Position numbers and translations under genes: made by a program. A stretch of 62,496 nt of DNA from an uncultured Fidelibacterota bacterium (GTDB lineage Bacteria > Fidelibacterota > Marinisomatia > Marinisomatales > TCS55): positions 1 to 62,496 of the forward strand of contig CACHMU010000005.1 of the NCBI GenBank assembly GCA_902581045.1, read 5' to 3'. Positions 17,779 through 25,330 of this stretch are shown here, in pieces. Numbering within the stretch: the first letter of the stretch is position 1; each line of letters starts with the position of its first letter. The notes beneath the pieces are model-generated. The model did no database searches. It was not told where the DNA came from and saw nothing but the letters and a program-made list of their open reading frames with translations.

Positions 17779-18330
17779 TTGGAAGAATCAAAAGTAACAC
17801 AGGCTGCTCTTTGGTGGCATCGGTTTCGTAATCGAAAGAAAGTTGGAAATAAAAGTTTAGGTTTTTCAAATAAAGGTAAAGGCCCTAAAAGTTTTTTAAT
17901 TATTCTTCCTGACCACTCAACGGAAGCAGATTTAGCTAGCCGTTTTATTTTATCAATGAAAAATGCGTTAGGTCCATATCGAGCAAAACAAATAAAAATT
18001 TTAGGCAATTCAGTTGTAGGCAATTTATTAGAAATTAATAAATTTAAGGATTTTATTCTTTATACAGAGGAGGATTTAAACAAATTGGGTTTGCCAGATA
18101 AAGAACTAATATTGGAATGCAATCAAATTGAAGTGGATGCTGTTTTGGATTTAAATCAAGATTTTTCTCCTATTTGTGCAACTTTGTGTGCTGAAATTAT
18201 TGCCCCCATAAAATTAGGTTTTTATAGCGCACAAGGAGAAGATTATTATAATGTTATGGTTAGGAGAACTGGTGAAGAATTGGCAGAGAGCGGATTTAAG
18301 GAAATATTTCAAATTATAGGAATTGGATGA
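17779..18330 (+). CDS. Hypothetical protein, possibly glycosyltransferase-9-like fold (DUF6913-like)
   Basis: No confident function. The 183 residues include a hydrophobic strand KSFLIILPDHSTEADLAS, then VDAVLDLNQDFSPICATLCAEIIAPIKLGFYS and a terminal DYYNVMV. This pattern recalls a short protein of Bacteroidota (DUF6913, from memory) that looks like a reduced heptosyltransferase-type domain. The only usable start after the upstream in-frame stop (17755-17757) is TTG at 17779 or an ATT/ATC codon; no ATG is available. It overlaps the next gene by 4 bases and so is probably translationally coupled to the sugar-nucleotide enzyme. Confidence 0.55.
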   Translation: MEESKVTQAALWWHRFRNRKKVGNKSLGFSNKGKGPKSFLIILPDHSTEADLASRFILSMKNALGPYRAKQIKILGNSVVGNLLEINKFKDFILYTEEDLNKLGLPDKELILECNQIEVDAVLDLNQDFSPICATLCAEIIAPIKLGFYSAQGEDYYNVMVRRTGEELAESGFKEIFQIIGIG

Positions 18331-19532
18331 ATATTTATATATTTGAAGATCAAAAATCTCTTAATTTTGAGCCAATATCACTAACTAGGCCGGTATTTGA
18401 TATTAGAATTGGTTCAGAGACTTTTTTAGAAAGAATTCAATTTTTATTTCCTGATTCGGATATAAATCTTTTCGTTAGAAAAGAGCTTGAGGATCTTACG
18501 AAAAATATGTACCCAAATTTTGAAGTTAATCCTGAATCAGTCAATGAAGGATTGTGGTTATTAGGGAATGTTATTTGGGAACCAGATAATTTATCTCATC
18601 TAACAGAGGGAAATTATATTCATTACTCCAAAGATAATTTTGTTGCTGCCAATCTAACAAGTAATCAAGGGAAACAGTGGCTAAAGAATGGTGGCCCAAC
18701 GCATACTATCCCAGAAGCAGAAAATAAAAATAATATAGAAGTGGGATATTGCGAGTTTTTATGGGAAATAATTGAAAAGATACCGGATACAATTAGTTAC
18801 GAATCAACTTTTTTTAAGAATAGCAAAAGTAACTTAAAAGATTTTAGTCAATTGAGAATTGATACAGAAAATATTTTTGCTAAAAAATGTTTTATTCAGA
18901 AAAGTGTATTTTTTGATACTAGCAAAGGTCCCATTTTAATTGAAAATGGTGCGGAAATTAATGGACCATCTTATCTACAAGGACCACTATATCTAGGGTC
19001 AAATACAATAGTTGAGCCATTAACAAAAATTAAAAACTCTGTAATTGGCCCTTTATGTAAAATTGGTGGTGAGATAGATACAGTTATTATTCAATCTAAT
19101 ACAAATAAGGTTCATGAAGGTCACCTGGGAGACGCATTTCTTGGGGAGTGGGTAAACTTGGGAGCAGGTACCATAAATAGTAACTTAAAGAATAATTATG
19201 AATCAGTAAAAGTTCATATAAATTATCAAAGTGTAGATACTGGTAAAATACATGTTGGATGTTTTATAGGAGACCATGTTAAAACAGCAATTGGTACATT
19301 AATTAATTCTGGAACAGTAATTGGACCTGGTACAATGATTGCGACTGATGGTTTTTTCCCTAAAACAATTAAACCGTTTACTTGGTTTGTGAAAGGGAAA
19401 CATCATAAAGTGGATTTTGAAAAATTTATTAAAACTGCGGAAATTGTAAAGAATAGACGAGGACAAAAACTACTTGATATAGAAAAGCAATTACTAAAAA
19501 AAATAAAAATTAATTGTAAAAGTAAAAAGTAA
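18327..19532 (+). CDS. GlmU-like UDP-GlcNAc pyrophosphorylase / acetyltransferase
   Basis: Resembles the alternative GlmU family of Bacteroidota, a fused nucleotidyltransferase and left-handed beta-helix protein proposed to make UDP-N-acetylglucosamine for peptidoglycan. The N-terminus MNIYIFEDQKSLNFEPISLTRPVFDIRIG is characteristic. Hexapeptide-like repeats run from about residue 195 to 345 (GPILIENGAEINGPSYLQG, GPLCKIGGEIDTV and WVNLGAGTINSNLKN). Length (401) fits that family. The start overlaps the preceding gene by 4 bases, indicating coupling. The specific sugar is inferred from the family. Confidence 0.8.
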   Translation: MNIYIFEDQKSLNFEPISLTRPVFDIRIGSETFLERIQFLFPDSDINLFVRKELEDLTKNMYPNFEVNPESVNEGLWLLGNVIWEPDNLSHLTEGNYIHYSKDNFVAANLTSNQGKQWLKNGGPTHTIPEAENKNNIEVGYCEFLWEIIEKIPDTISYESTFFKNSKSNLKDFSQLRIDTENIFAKKCFIQKSVFFDTSKGPILIENGAEINGPSYLQGPLYLGSNTIVEPLTKIKNSVIGPLCKIGGEIDTVIIQSNTNKVHEGHLGDAFLGEWVNLGAGTINSNLKNNYESVKVHINYQSVDTGKIHVGCFIGDHVKTAIGTLINSGTVIGPGTMIATDGFFPKTIKPFTWFVKGKHHKVDFEKFIKTAEIVKNRRGQKLLDIEKQLLKKIKINCKSKK

Positions 19533-19588
19533 TTGACGAACTATTTATCGCCAACTATATTCGTTCCCTATTTTAGAGGAAAAATTTA

Positions 19589-19996
19589 ATGCTAGAAGGT
19601 ATAATCTGTCCCGCATGTGAAGCGCCCTTAGAAGAAGTAGATATTCGAGAATCGCTAACATGTAAAAATTGTAAAACGGATCTCCAAGATCGTCGATTTT
19701 TAGATTTCCTTGAATTTTTAATGGCGAATGGAATGGTGGAAGATTTAGACTTTTTTGATCAAAAAGTATATAGTGAGGATGTAGAAAGATTGGAGCCTGA
19801 TGATGAAGAAGATGTAGATCCTAATGATTTTGAGAAGAAAAAGGATATTTTCAGTTTGTATGAATCTGAAATGGAAATGTATAAACAAAAAGCAGAAGAT
19901 GAAGAAATAAAAGGTTATGAAGATTTTGAAGGTATTGAAGAAGAATGGCAAGATTTTAATAAAAGAGGCTCAAAAAAATCGGATAGTGAGAAATAA
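19589..19996 (+). CDS. Small acidic zinc-ribbon protein, function unknown
   Basis: The 135 residues begin with two CxxC knuckles (CPACEAPLEEVDIRESLTC then CKNC), a rubredoxin/zinc-ribbon-like site expected to bind one Zn2+. The rest is very rich in Asp and Glu with a few lysines and looks helical or disordered. The ATG has a GAGGAAAA ribosome-binding site. It ends 2 bases before the DUF3467 gene, so the two are co-translated. Such ribbon-plus-acidic-tail proteins sometimes bind RNA polymerase or ribosomes, but nothing here proves it. Confidence 0.7.
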   Translation: MLEGIICPACEAPLEEVDIRESLTCKNCKTDLQDRRFLDFLEFLMANGMVEDLDFFDQKVYSEDVERLEPDDEEDVDPNDFEKKKDIFSLYESEMEMYKQKAEDEEIKGYEDFEGIEEEWQDFNKRGSKKSDSEK

Positions 19997-19998
19997 TT

Positions 19999-20319
19999 AT
20001 GAAAGAAGATAAAAACGTACAGCAGATTAATATTGAACTAAATCAGGAAATTAGTGAGGGAGAATATGCTAATTTTGTTGTTGTCACACATTCGCCAGCT
20101 GAATTTGTAATGGATTTCACAAAAATTTTACCAGGAGTAACCAAGGCAAGAGTTCATTCTAGAGTGATTATGGCTCCTCAGCATGCTAAAGCATTCCTAG
20201 CGGCGCTAGGCGACAATATTAAAAGATTTGAAAAATCAAATGGAGAAATAGCTCCTCCAGAAAATGATGGTTTTGGGGATTATCCATTAAATCCACGGGA
20301 TGGTTCTTTACCAAATTAA
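19999..20319 (+). CDS. DUF3467 family protein
   Basis: A 106-residue protein matching the DUF3467 pattern: SEGEYANFVVVTHSPAEFVMDF, then LPGVTKARVHSRVIMAPQHAKAFLAALGDNI. Biochemical function of the family is unknown; it is cytosolic with no signal sequence. It is coupled to the zinc-ribbon gene upstream (2-base gap). Its stop overlaps by 4 bases the stop of the convergent PAP2 gene. Confidence 0.85.
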   Translation: MKEDKNVQQINIELNQEISEGEYANFVVVTHSPAEFVMDFTKILPGVTKARVHSRVIMAPQHAKAFLAALGDNIKRFEKSNGEIAPPENDGFGDYPLNPRDGSLPN

Positions 20320-20891
20320 TAGATTACCCATTTACTGCCTTTTTTTATTTCCCTCATTTTAATTATTACCCATAGGCTTAAAACTGACCATGCAAGCCCG
20401 TATCCTAATAAACCTCCAAATATTATATCGGCAGGGTAATGAACTCCTACATATACTCGACTAAATGCAACTAAAGTGGCGATTGTAAAATATAATCTTT
20501 TATTTTTTGGATAAAAATATGATAAAATAACTGCCGCAGAAAAAATGTTAGCTGCATGAGATGAAACAAAACCGTATTTTCCTCCTTTACCCATAAGTAT
20601 TCGAATTCCCTCAAACATTTCATGACTAGGTCTTAAGCGAGCAAAAAAAGGTTTTAAAATTTGAGCAGAAGAAAAATCTGCTAATGAAACAGCTAAAATT
20701 AAAATTACCGATGTAATTTGACCTCGCCGACCGCCTTTTAATGAAAGGTATAAAATTAAACATATTATAGGTATCGCCCATATATCTTGATCAGTAATAA
20801 TTGGCATTATTAGATCAAATAATGGATTTGCAGTGGTTGAGTTAAAAAACCTAAACACAGTTTTATCGAGAGAAATTAAATTTTCTAACAT
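20316..20891 (-). CDS. PAP2-family membrane phosphatase
   Basis: Integral membrane phosphatase of the PAP2 superfamily (phosphatidic acid or undecaprenyl-pyrophosphate phosphatase type). The three motifs are present: K80-PFFARL-R87-P88; S110-S111-H112; and R145-VYVGV-H151-YPA-D155. About five hydrophobic helices are visible in 191 residues. Substrate cannot be assigned; undecaprenyl-pyrophosphate recycling or lipid A dephosphorylation are common roles. It is a single gene facing the DUF3467 gene tail-to-tail with a 4-base overlap. Confidence 0.88.
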   Translation of the reverse strand: MLENLISLDKTVFRFFNSTTANPLFDLIMPIITDQDIWAIPIICLILYLSLKGGRRGQITSVILILAVSLADFSSAQILKPFFARLRPSHEMFEGIRILMGKGGKYGFVSSHAANIFSAAVILSYFYPKNKRLYFTIATLVAFSRVYVGVHYPADIIFGGLLGYGLAWSVLSLWVIIKMREIKKGSKWVIY

Positions 20892-20916
20892 TGTTTTTTA
20901 ATAAAAGAAAAAATAC

Positions 20917-20946
20917 TTGACCAAGGCTGAAGGAAGAGATAAGTTG
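20917..20946 (+). promoter_or_regulatory. Candidate promoter for the small RNA at 20955
   Basis: TTGACC (20917-20922) is close to the -35 consensus. TAAGTT (20941-20946), 18 bases later, is a weak -10. Initiation would fall near 20953-20957, just before the outer stem of the structured RNA. The placement supports an independent transcript, but the -10 match is poor. Confidence 0.35.
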
Positions 20947-20954
20947 TTAGTAGA

Positions 20955-21030
20955 TTTTGTAGGACCGTAGTTTAAGGAAGACTGGTTGTTCCCCCGCTCC
21001 CAGGATTCCAGCGGTCCTGCTTTTTTTATA
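20955..21030 (+). ncRNA. Candidate structured small RNA with intrinsic terminator
   Basis: Unusually GC-rich for this genome. The outer stem GTAGGACCGT (20960-20969) pairs over 10 bp with GCGGTCCTGC (21012-21021) and is followed by T7 (21022-21028), a classic terminator end. Inside, GGAA (20977-20980) pairs with TTCC (21007-21010). A GA/GA internal loop (20981-20982 with 21005-21006) could form tandem sheared pairs. CTGG (20983-20986) pairs with CCAG (21001-21004). The apical loop holds CCCCCG (20992-20997), complementary to CGGGGG at 21032-21037 just past the T-run. I found no SRP, 6S, tRNA or tmRNA signature. The rest of the 442-base spacer holds only one possible small gene. Confidence 0.55.
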
Positions 21031-21068
21031 CGGGGGCATACTTTTTGTTTAAATCTATACATTAATTA

Positions 21069-21170
21069 TTATTTTCTTCGTTCTATATACCTTTTTATAG
21101 ACCATAATAAAACAATAGTACCAACAAAAAAAAGTATATTGCCAATTATAATTGATGTTAATGAACTCAT
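21069..21170 (-). CDS. Possible 33-residue single-pass membrane protein
   Basis: A short frame starts at the ATG at 21170. It begins MSSLTSIIIGNILFFVG, continues with a hydrophobic stretch TIVLLWSIKRY and ends ERRK. That is one transmembrane helix with a positive C-terminal tail, the layout of many small inner-membrane regulators. The ribosome-binding site is weak, and AT-rich DNA can produce such frames by chance. It lies alone in the spacer, antisense to the downstream operon. No function can be assigned. Confidence 0.3.
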   Translation of the reverse strand: MSSLTSIIIGNILFFVGTIVLLWSIKRYIERRK

Positions 21171-21333
21171 AATGAAATATAATTATTATTATATATCTAT
21201 TACTAGATTTGAGAATTAAAAATACAATATTTTTAGGATATATCATTATTCAGGGGAAGTTCTTTATTAAACTTGAATCAATTAATTAAATGAAAAAGTC
21301 AGATTATAACTATTAAAAAGCCAATTAATAATA

Positions 21334-22656
21334 ATGACATTTAGATTCGATAAAGATCAAAAAATAACAGGAAAAATCATGGAATCACTTAAATCTCAGT
21401 TAAGTGAAATAAATACTGGTTCCAGTCGGCCATCCAATTTTGATTTTGGGGAAATATCAAAGGTTGGTGTTCTGGGGTCAGGATTAATGGGACACGGTAT
21501 TGCTTATGTAAGTGCCTTCGCAGGTATGGATGTTATAATGACTGACTCGTCACAAGATATTGCAAATCGTGGTTTAGATAGGATTAATGGAATTATCGAG
21601 CAGGGTTTAAAACGCAAAGCTCTTGATTTAGAAAAGAAAGAAAATATCTTAAATAGGATAGAACCAACTGATGATTATAATAAGTTGAATGGTTGTGATC
21701 TAATCATAGAAGCAGTTTTTGAAAATAGAGAATTAAAAGCTAAAGTGACTAGAAAAGCAGAAAAGTTTTTAAAATCTAATGGGATATTTGCTTCTAATAC
21801 TTCTTCCATTCCTATTTCAAAATTAGCTAAACAATCTATTCATCCTGATAAATTTATTGGAATTCACTTTTTTTCACCAGTACATAAAATGAAATTAGTC
21901 GAAATTATTAATGGTGAGAAGACGTCTGAGAAAACCTTAGCAAAAGCATTTGACTATGTTCTCCAAATTGGTAAAGTACCAATAGTTGTTAATGATAGCG
22001 TGGGGTTTTATACCTCAAGAGTATTTGAGCGATATACTTGTGAAGGCATGGGGCTAGTTGCAGAGGGAAACTCCGCTGAATCAATTGAGATGGCAGGTGT
22101 AAAAGCCGGATTCCCAGTGGGCCCATTAGCTGTTGTTGATGAGATCAATATTGGTTTAGCTGCAAATATTAGGAATCAATCAAAGATTAATTTAAAAACT
22201 GAAGGTAAAGAATTATCCAGTGGACCATGGGATAGAGTTATTGACTTTATGGTTGATGAAGTCAGACGTACTGGTCGTGCAGAAGGCGCAGGCTTTTATG
22301 AATATCCTAAGTCCAAAGAAAAATATCTGTGGCCAGATCTTAATAAATATTTTCCCATATCAAAAAACCCATTATCTGATGACAAAATAATTGAACGATA
22401 TTATTTTTCTCAAGCAATTGAAACAATTCGATGCTATGAAGAAAATGTACTTAGATCTGTAGCTGAAGCAAATATAGGAAGTATACTTGGATGGGGATTT
22501 CCAGCATTTAAAGGTGGAACGCTCCAATTCGTAAATGATTATGGAATAAAAGATTTTAGGATAAGAGCAGAAGAATTATCGAATATTTATGGAGAAAGAT
22601 TTTATCCTCCCAAATTATTAGATAAAATGATCGCTAAAGGGGAGACTTTTAAGTAG
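21334..22656 (+). CDS. 3-hydroxyacyl-CoA dehydrogenase (NAD+)
   Basis: Oxidises 3-hydroxyacyl-CoA to 3-ketoacyl-CoA in beta-oxidation. After a 45-residue N-terminal stretch, the Rossmann motif VGVLGSGLMGHGIAY appears. The catalytic region follows with ASNTSSIPISKLA, FIGIHFFSPVHKMKLVEII, the conserved FYTSRVFERY and a second C-terminal dimerisation domain. The 440-residue length matches the dehydrogenase part of FadB/FadJ without the hydratase module. It is the first gene of an eight-gene catabolic operon (21334-29928), followed after 1 base by a MaoC-like gene. A later ATG at residue 16 is an alternative start. Confidence 0.9.
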   Translation: MTFRFDKDQKITGKIMESLKSQLSEINTGSSRPSNFDFGEISKVGVLGSGLMGHGIAYVSAFAGMDVIMTDSSQDIANRGLDRINGIIEQGLKRKALDLEKKENILNRIEPTDDYNKLNGCDLIIEAVFENRELKAKVTRKAEKFLKSNGIFASNTSSIPISKLAKQSIHPDKFIGIHFFSPVHKMKLVEIINGEKTSEKTLAKAFDYVLQIGKVPIVVNDSVGFYTSRVFERYTCEGMGLVAEGNSAESIEMAGVKAGFPVGPLAVVDEINIGLAANIRNQSKINLKTEGKELSSGPWDRVIDFMVDEVRRTGRAEGAGFYEYPKSKEKYLWPDLNKYFPISKNPLSDDKIIERYYFSQAIETIRCYEENVLRSVAEANIGSILGWGFPAFKGGTLQFVNDYGIKDFRIRAEELSNIYGERFYPPKLLDKMIAKGETFK

Positions 22657-22657
22657 T

Positions 22658-23104
22658 ATGCAAAATAAACTTGATCGTTCATTCATTGGCAAAAAATATA
22701 ATCCTTTAATATTTAAAGTAACTGAGGAAAGAATAAAGCTTTTTTCAAAGGCAACTGGTCAAACTGATCCACTCTATTACGATACAGATTTTGCAAAAAG
22801 GAAAGGACATCCTTCATTGCTCGCACCGCCAACATTTTTAACAACTGTTGCATATGAGCAGGAAGACCCCTATAAATATGTTAGGGACTTAAATATAGAT
22901 ATGGGAAAATTTCTTCATGCTAACCAGGAATATTCATATTTTTTGTCAGTTTATGCTGGTGATACAATAACAATGCATCAAGAAATAGGCGATATTTTTG
23001 ATAAAAAGGATGGTCAACTTCAATTTATTGTTTTTAAATCAACTTATTATAATCAAAATGAAAAAATTGTTGCTAAGGCGAAATCAACATTGGTAGTTAT
23101 ATAA
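22658..23104 (+). CDS. MaoC-like dehydratase N-terminal domain protein (probably non-catalytic subunit)
   Basis: Hot-dog fold protein of 148 residues. The N-terminal SFIGKKYNPLIFKVTEERIKLFSKATGQTDPLYYD and HPSLLAPPTFLTTVAYEQ are typical of MaoC/FAS1-type dehydratase N-terminal domains. In the position of the hydratase Asp-His pair it has TDPLYYD, with no histidine, so it probably lacks its own active site. The next gene encodes a MaoC domain with an intact motif, which suggests a heterodimer like mycobacterial HadA-HadB. It is tightly packed in the operon. Confidence 0.82.
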   Translation: MQNKLDRSFIGKKYNPLIFKVTEERIKLFSKATGQTDPLYYDTDFAKRKGHPSLLAPPTFLTTVAYEQEDPYKYVRDLNIDMGKFLHANQEYSYFLSVYAGDTITMHQEIGDIFDKKDGQLQFIVFKSTYYNQNEKIVAKAKSTLVVI

Positions 23105-23108
23105 AATA

Positions 23109-23528
23109 ATGTTATGGAATTATAAGACTAGCAAAGTTGGAGATGAAATTCCATCTTTAAAAATAGACCCTCTTAATCTTTCCGATTTGATTTTATACGC
23201 AAAAGCATCTGGTGATCATAATCAAATACATACTGATTTAGATTTTGCAAAAAAATCTGGTTTACCAAATGTTATTGCTCATGGAATGCTAGTAATGTCT
23301 TTTTTAGGTAGGATGTTGACCAATGCAGTACCTCACTCAAATATTGTTAATTTTAGTGTCCAGTTCTCAAATATGACGTATTTGGATCAGGCTCTTCAAT
23401 GCTCAGGGAAAGTAATAGAAAGAAGTTGCGTTGATGATAAAGAAGTTATTTCTGTTAAATTAATTGTAAAAGATATGGTTGGTCAAAAAAAGTTAATTGG
23501 TCAATCTTCAATAAATATTGATATATAA
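23109..23528 (+). CDS. MaoC-family (R)-hydratase/dehydratase, catalytic subunit
   Basis: Hot-dog fold enoyl-CoA hydratase of 139 residues. The hydratase motif SGDHNQIHTDLDFAKKSGLPNVIAHGM provides D36 and H41 (DxxxxH) plus the HGM loop. It is expected to interconvert enoyl-CoA and (R)-3-hydroxyacyl-CoA, probably as a heterodimer with the upstream partner that lacks the histidine. It begins 4 bases after that gene and overlaps the next (AtuA-like) gene by one base. Confidence 0.86.
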   Translation: MLWNYKTSKVGDEIPSLKIDPLNLSDLILYAKASGDHNQIHTDLDFAKKSGLPNVIAHGMLVMSFLGRMLTNAVPHSNIVNFSVQFSNMTYLDQALQCSGKVIERSCVDDKEVISVKLIVKDMVGQKKLIGQSSINIDI

Positions 23529-25318
23529 TGAAAAATGATAAAAAAGTTAGAATAGGATGTGCATCTGCTTTTTGGGGAGATACTTCAACGGCAGCAGAGC
23601 AACTGGTCTATTCTGGGAATTTAGATTATTTAGTTTTTGATTTTCTTGCTGAAGTCACTATGTCAATATTAGCAGGCGCAAAGATAAAAAATTCTAATAT
23701 GGGATATACACCGGATTTTATTAGCCAAATAGCTCCGCTTTTAACTGAAATTAAAGATAAAAAAATAAAAGTAATTACTAATGCGGGTGGAATTAACCTA
23801 GAAGCTTGTAGAGATGCTCTTAAGTCTGAGGCAGAAAAATTAGATATTAACTTAAAAATTGCTCTGGTTCATGGAGATAATATTTTAGATCGTAAGCAAG
23901 AATTGCAAAACATGAGGATACAAGATATTGATAATAATGAGCACCTACCGGATGAAATTGTTAGTATGAATGGATATTTAGGTGCTAAACCTATTCAAGA
24001 AGCTCTATGCAATGAAGCTGATATTGTCATTACAGGTCGTTGTGTTGATACTGCTCTTGTATTAGGCCCTCTTATGCATGAATTTAATTGGAGCATAACC
24101 GATTATGATTTATTAGCAGCAGGTAGCTTAGCTGGGCATATTATTGAATGTGGTGCTCAATGTACAGGCGGAAATTATACAGATTGGCATTTGGTCAATG
24201 AATTTGAAAACATAGGTTTTCCTATAGTTGAGGTACAAAAAAGTGGAGATTTTATTGTTACAAAGCCAGATGAAACAGGAGGTATGGTAAGTTTTGGTAC
24301 AGTAGCAGAACAATTTCTTTATGAGATTGGAGATCCTAATGCATATATATTACCCGATGTTGTCTGCGATTTCTCTCAAGTTAAAATAAAAGAAATTGGT
24401 CAGGATCAAGTTTTAGTATCTGGTTCAAAAGGATTGGCTCCTAGTAGCAGTTATAAAGTTTCTACAACATATAAAGATGGATTCCGAGTAGCAGCAACAT
24501 TAGTTATCGGAGGGAAGAATGCGTTAAAAAAATCAAAAATTGTGAGTAAGGCAATTTTGTCAAAAACAAATAGAATCCTAGAACAAAAGGGGATCAAAAA
24601 AATTGAAAAGACTTCGATTTCCATTTTAGGAACTGATTCCATTTATGGTGAAAAAGAACGTGCAGTTGATTCAAGAGAAGTTGTTCTCAGAATAATGGCT
24701 ATTCATAAAATAAAAGAAGCTCTTGTTATTTTTTCCCGTGAAATAGCGCAAGCCTCAACAGGAATGGTCTCAGGTGTAATAAACTTTTTAGGTGGAAGAC
24801 CTTCTGTTTCATCATCGATAAAACTATATTCATTTTTATTGGAAAAATCATTTTTTGAAATTAAGCTGGATATTGATGGAGAAATGACACCAGTTAATAT
24901 TGAACTAGATGGATCCTACAAATACAATCACTTAGAAAGTAACAGAATAATCTATGAAGAATTTGAAACTGACTTTAGTGTGCCATTGCAACAGCTTGCG
25001 TTTGCACGAAGTGGTGACAAAGGTAACCATGCAAATATTGGTGTCATTGCTAGGAAGCCTAATTATTTACCCTATATTCGCAATGGCTTGAAACCAGAAA
25101 TTATTGCTGATTATTTTTCACATTTGTTAAATGGGGAAATAAATATATGGGATGTTCCTGGAATTTATGGGTTAAATATTTTACTTAAAGATTCATTAGG
25201 TGGAGGTGGAATGTCCAGTTTAAGAATTGACCCGCAAGGAAAAGCTTATGCGCAGCAACTTTTAGAAATACCAATACCAATAAAAAGGGAAATTTTAGAT
25301 CAAGAAGAAAAGAAATGA
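23528..25318 (+). CDS. AtuA-like acyclic terpene utilisation family protein (DUF1446)
   Basis: The 596-residue protein begins KKVRIGCASAFWGDTSTAAEQL and contains DYLVFDFLAEVTMSILA and VITGRCVDTALVLGPL, the DUF1446/AtuA core. It ends with an AtuA-like ferredoxin-fold domain (about 490-590, with ARSGDKGNHANIGVIARKP). AtuA is essential for citronellol/geraniol degradation in Pseudomonas but its reaction is unresolved. Here it sits directly before an acyl-CoA carboxylase beta subunit, the same pairing as in atu and related leucine-type clusters. Confidence 0.87.
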   Translation: MKNDKKVRIGCASAFWGDTSTAAEQLVYSGNLDYLVFDFLAEVTMSILAGAKIKNSNMGYTPDFISQIAPLLTEIKDKKIKVITNAGGINLEACRDALKSEAEKLDINLKIALVHGDNILDRKQELQNMRIQDIDNNEHLPDEIVSMNGYLGAKPIQEALCNEADIVITGRCVDTALVLGPLMHEFNWSITDYDLLAAGSLAGHIIECGAQCTGGNYTDWHLVNEFENIGFPIVEVQKSGDFIVTKPDETGGMVSFGTVAEQFLYEIGDPNAYILPDVVCDFSQVKIKEIGQDQVLVSGSKGLAPSSSYKVSTTYKDGFRVAATLVIGGKNALKKSKIVSKAILSKTNRILEQKGIKKIEKTSISILGTDSIYGEKERAVDSREVVLRIMAIHKIKEALVIFSREIAQASTGMVSGVINFLGGRPSVSSSIKLYSFLLEKSFFEIKLDIDGEMTPVNIELDGSYKYNHLESNRIIYEEFETDFSVPLQQLAFARSGDKGNHANIGVIARKPNYLPYIRNGLKPEIIADYFSHLLNGEINIWDVPGIYGLNILLKDSLGGGGMSSLRIDPQGKAYAQQLLEIPIPIKREILDQEEKK

Positions 25319-25330
25319 ATAGGAAAGAAG

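Noticed and set aside
20955-21030. SRP (4.5S) RNA, 6S RNA or tRNA for this structured element
   Set aside because: There is no GGAAG-type tetraloop with the SRP internal loops and no 6S-size bubble. Although a 7-bp acceptor-like stem exists, T and anticodon arms do not form.
20986-21219. 77-residue reading frame
   Set aside because: It overlaps the RNA stem and terminator and has low-complexity composition; no family resemblance.
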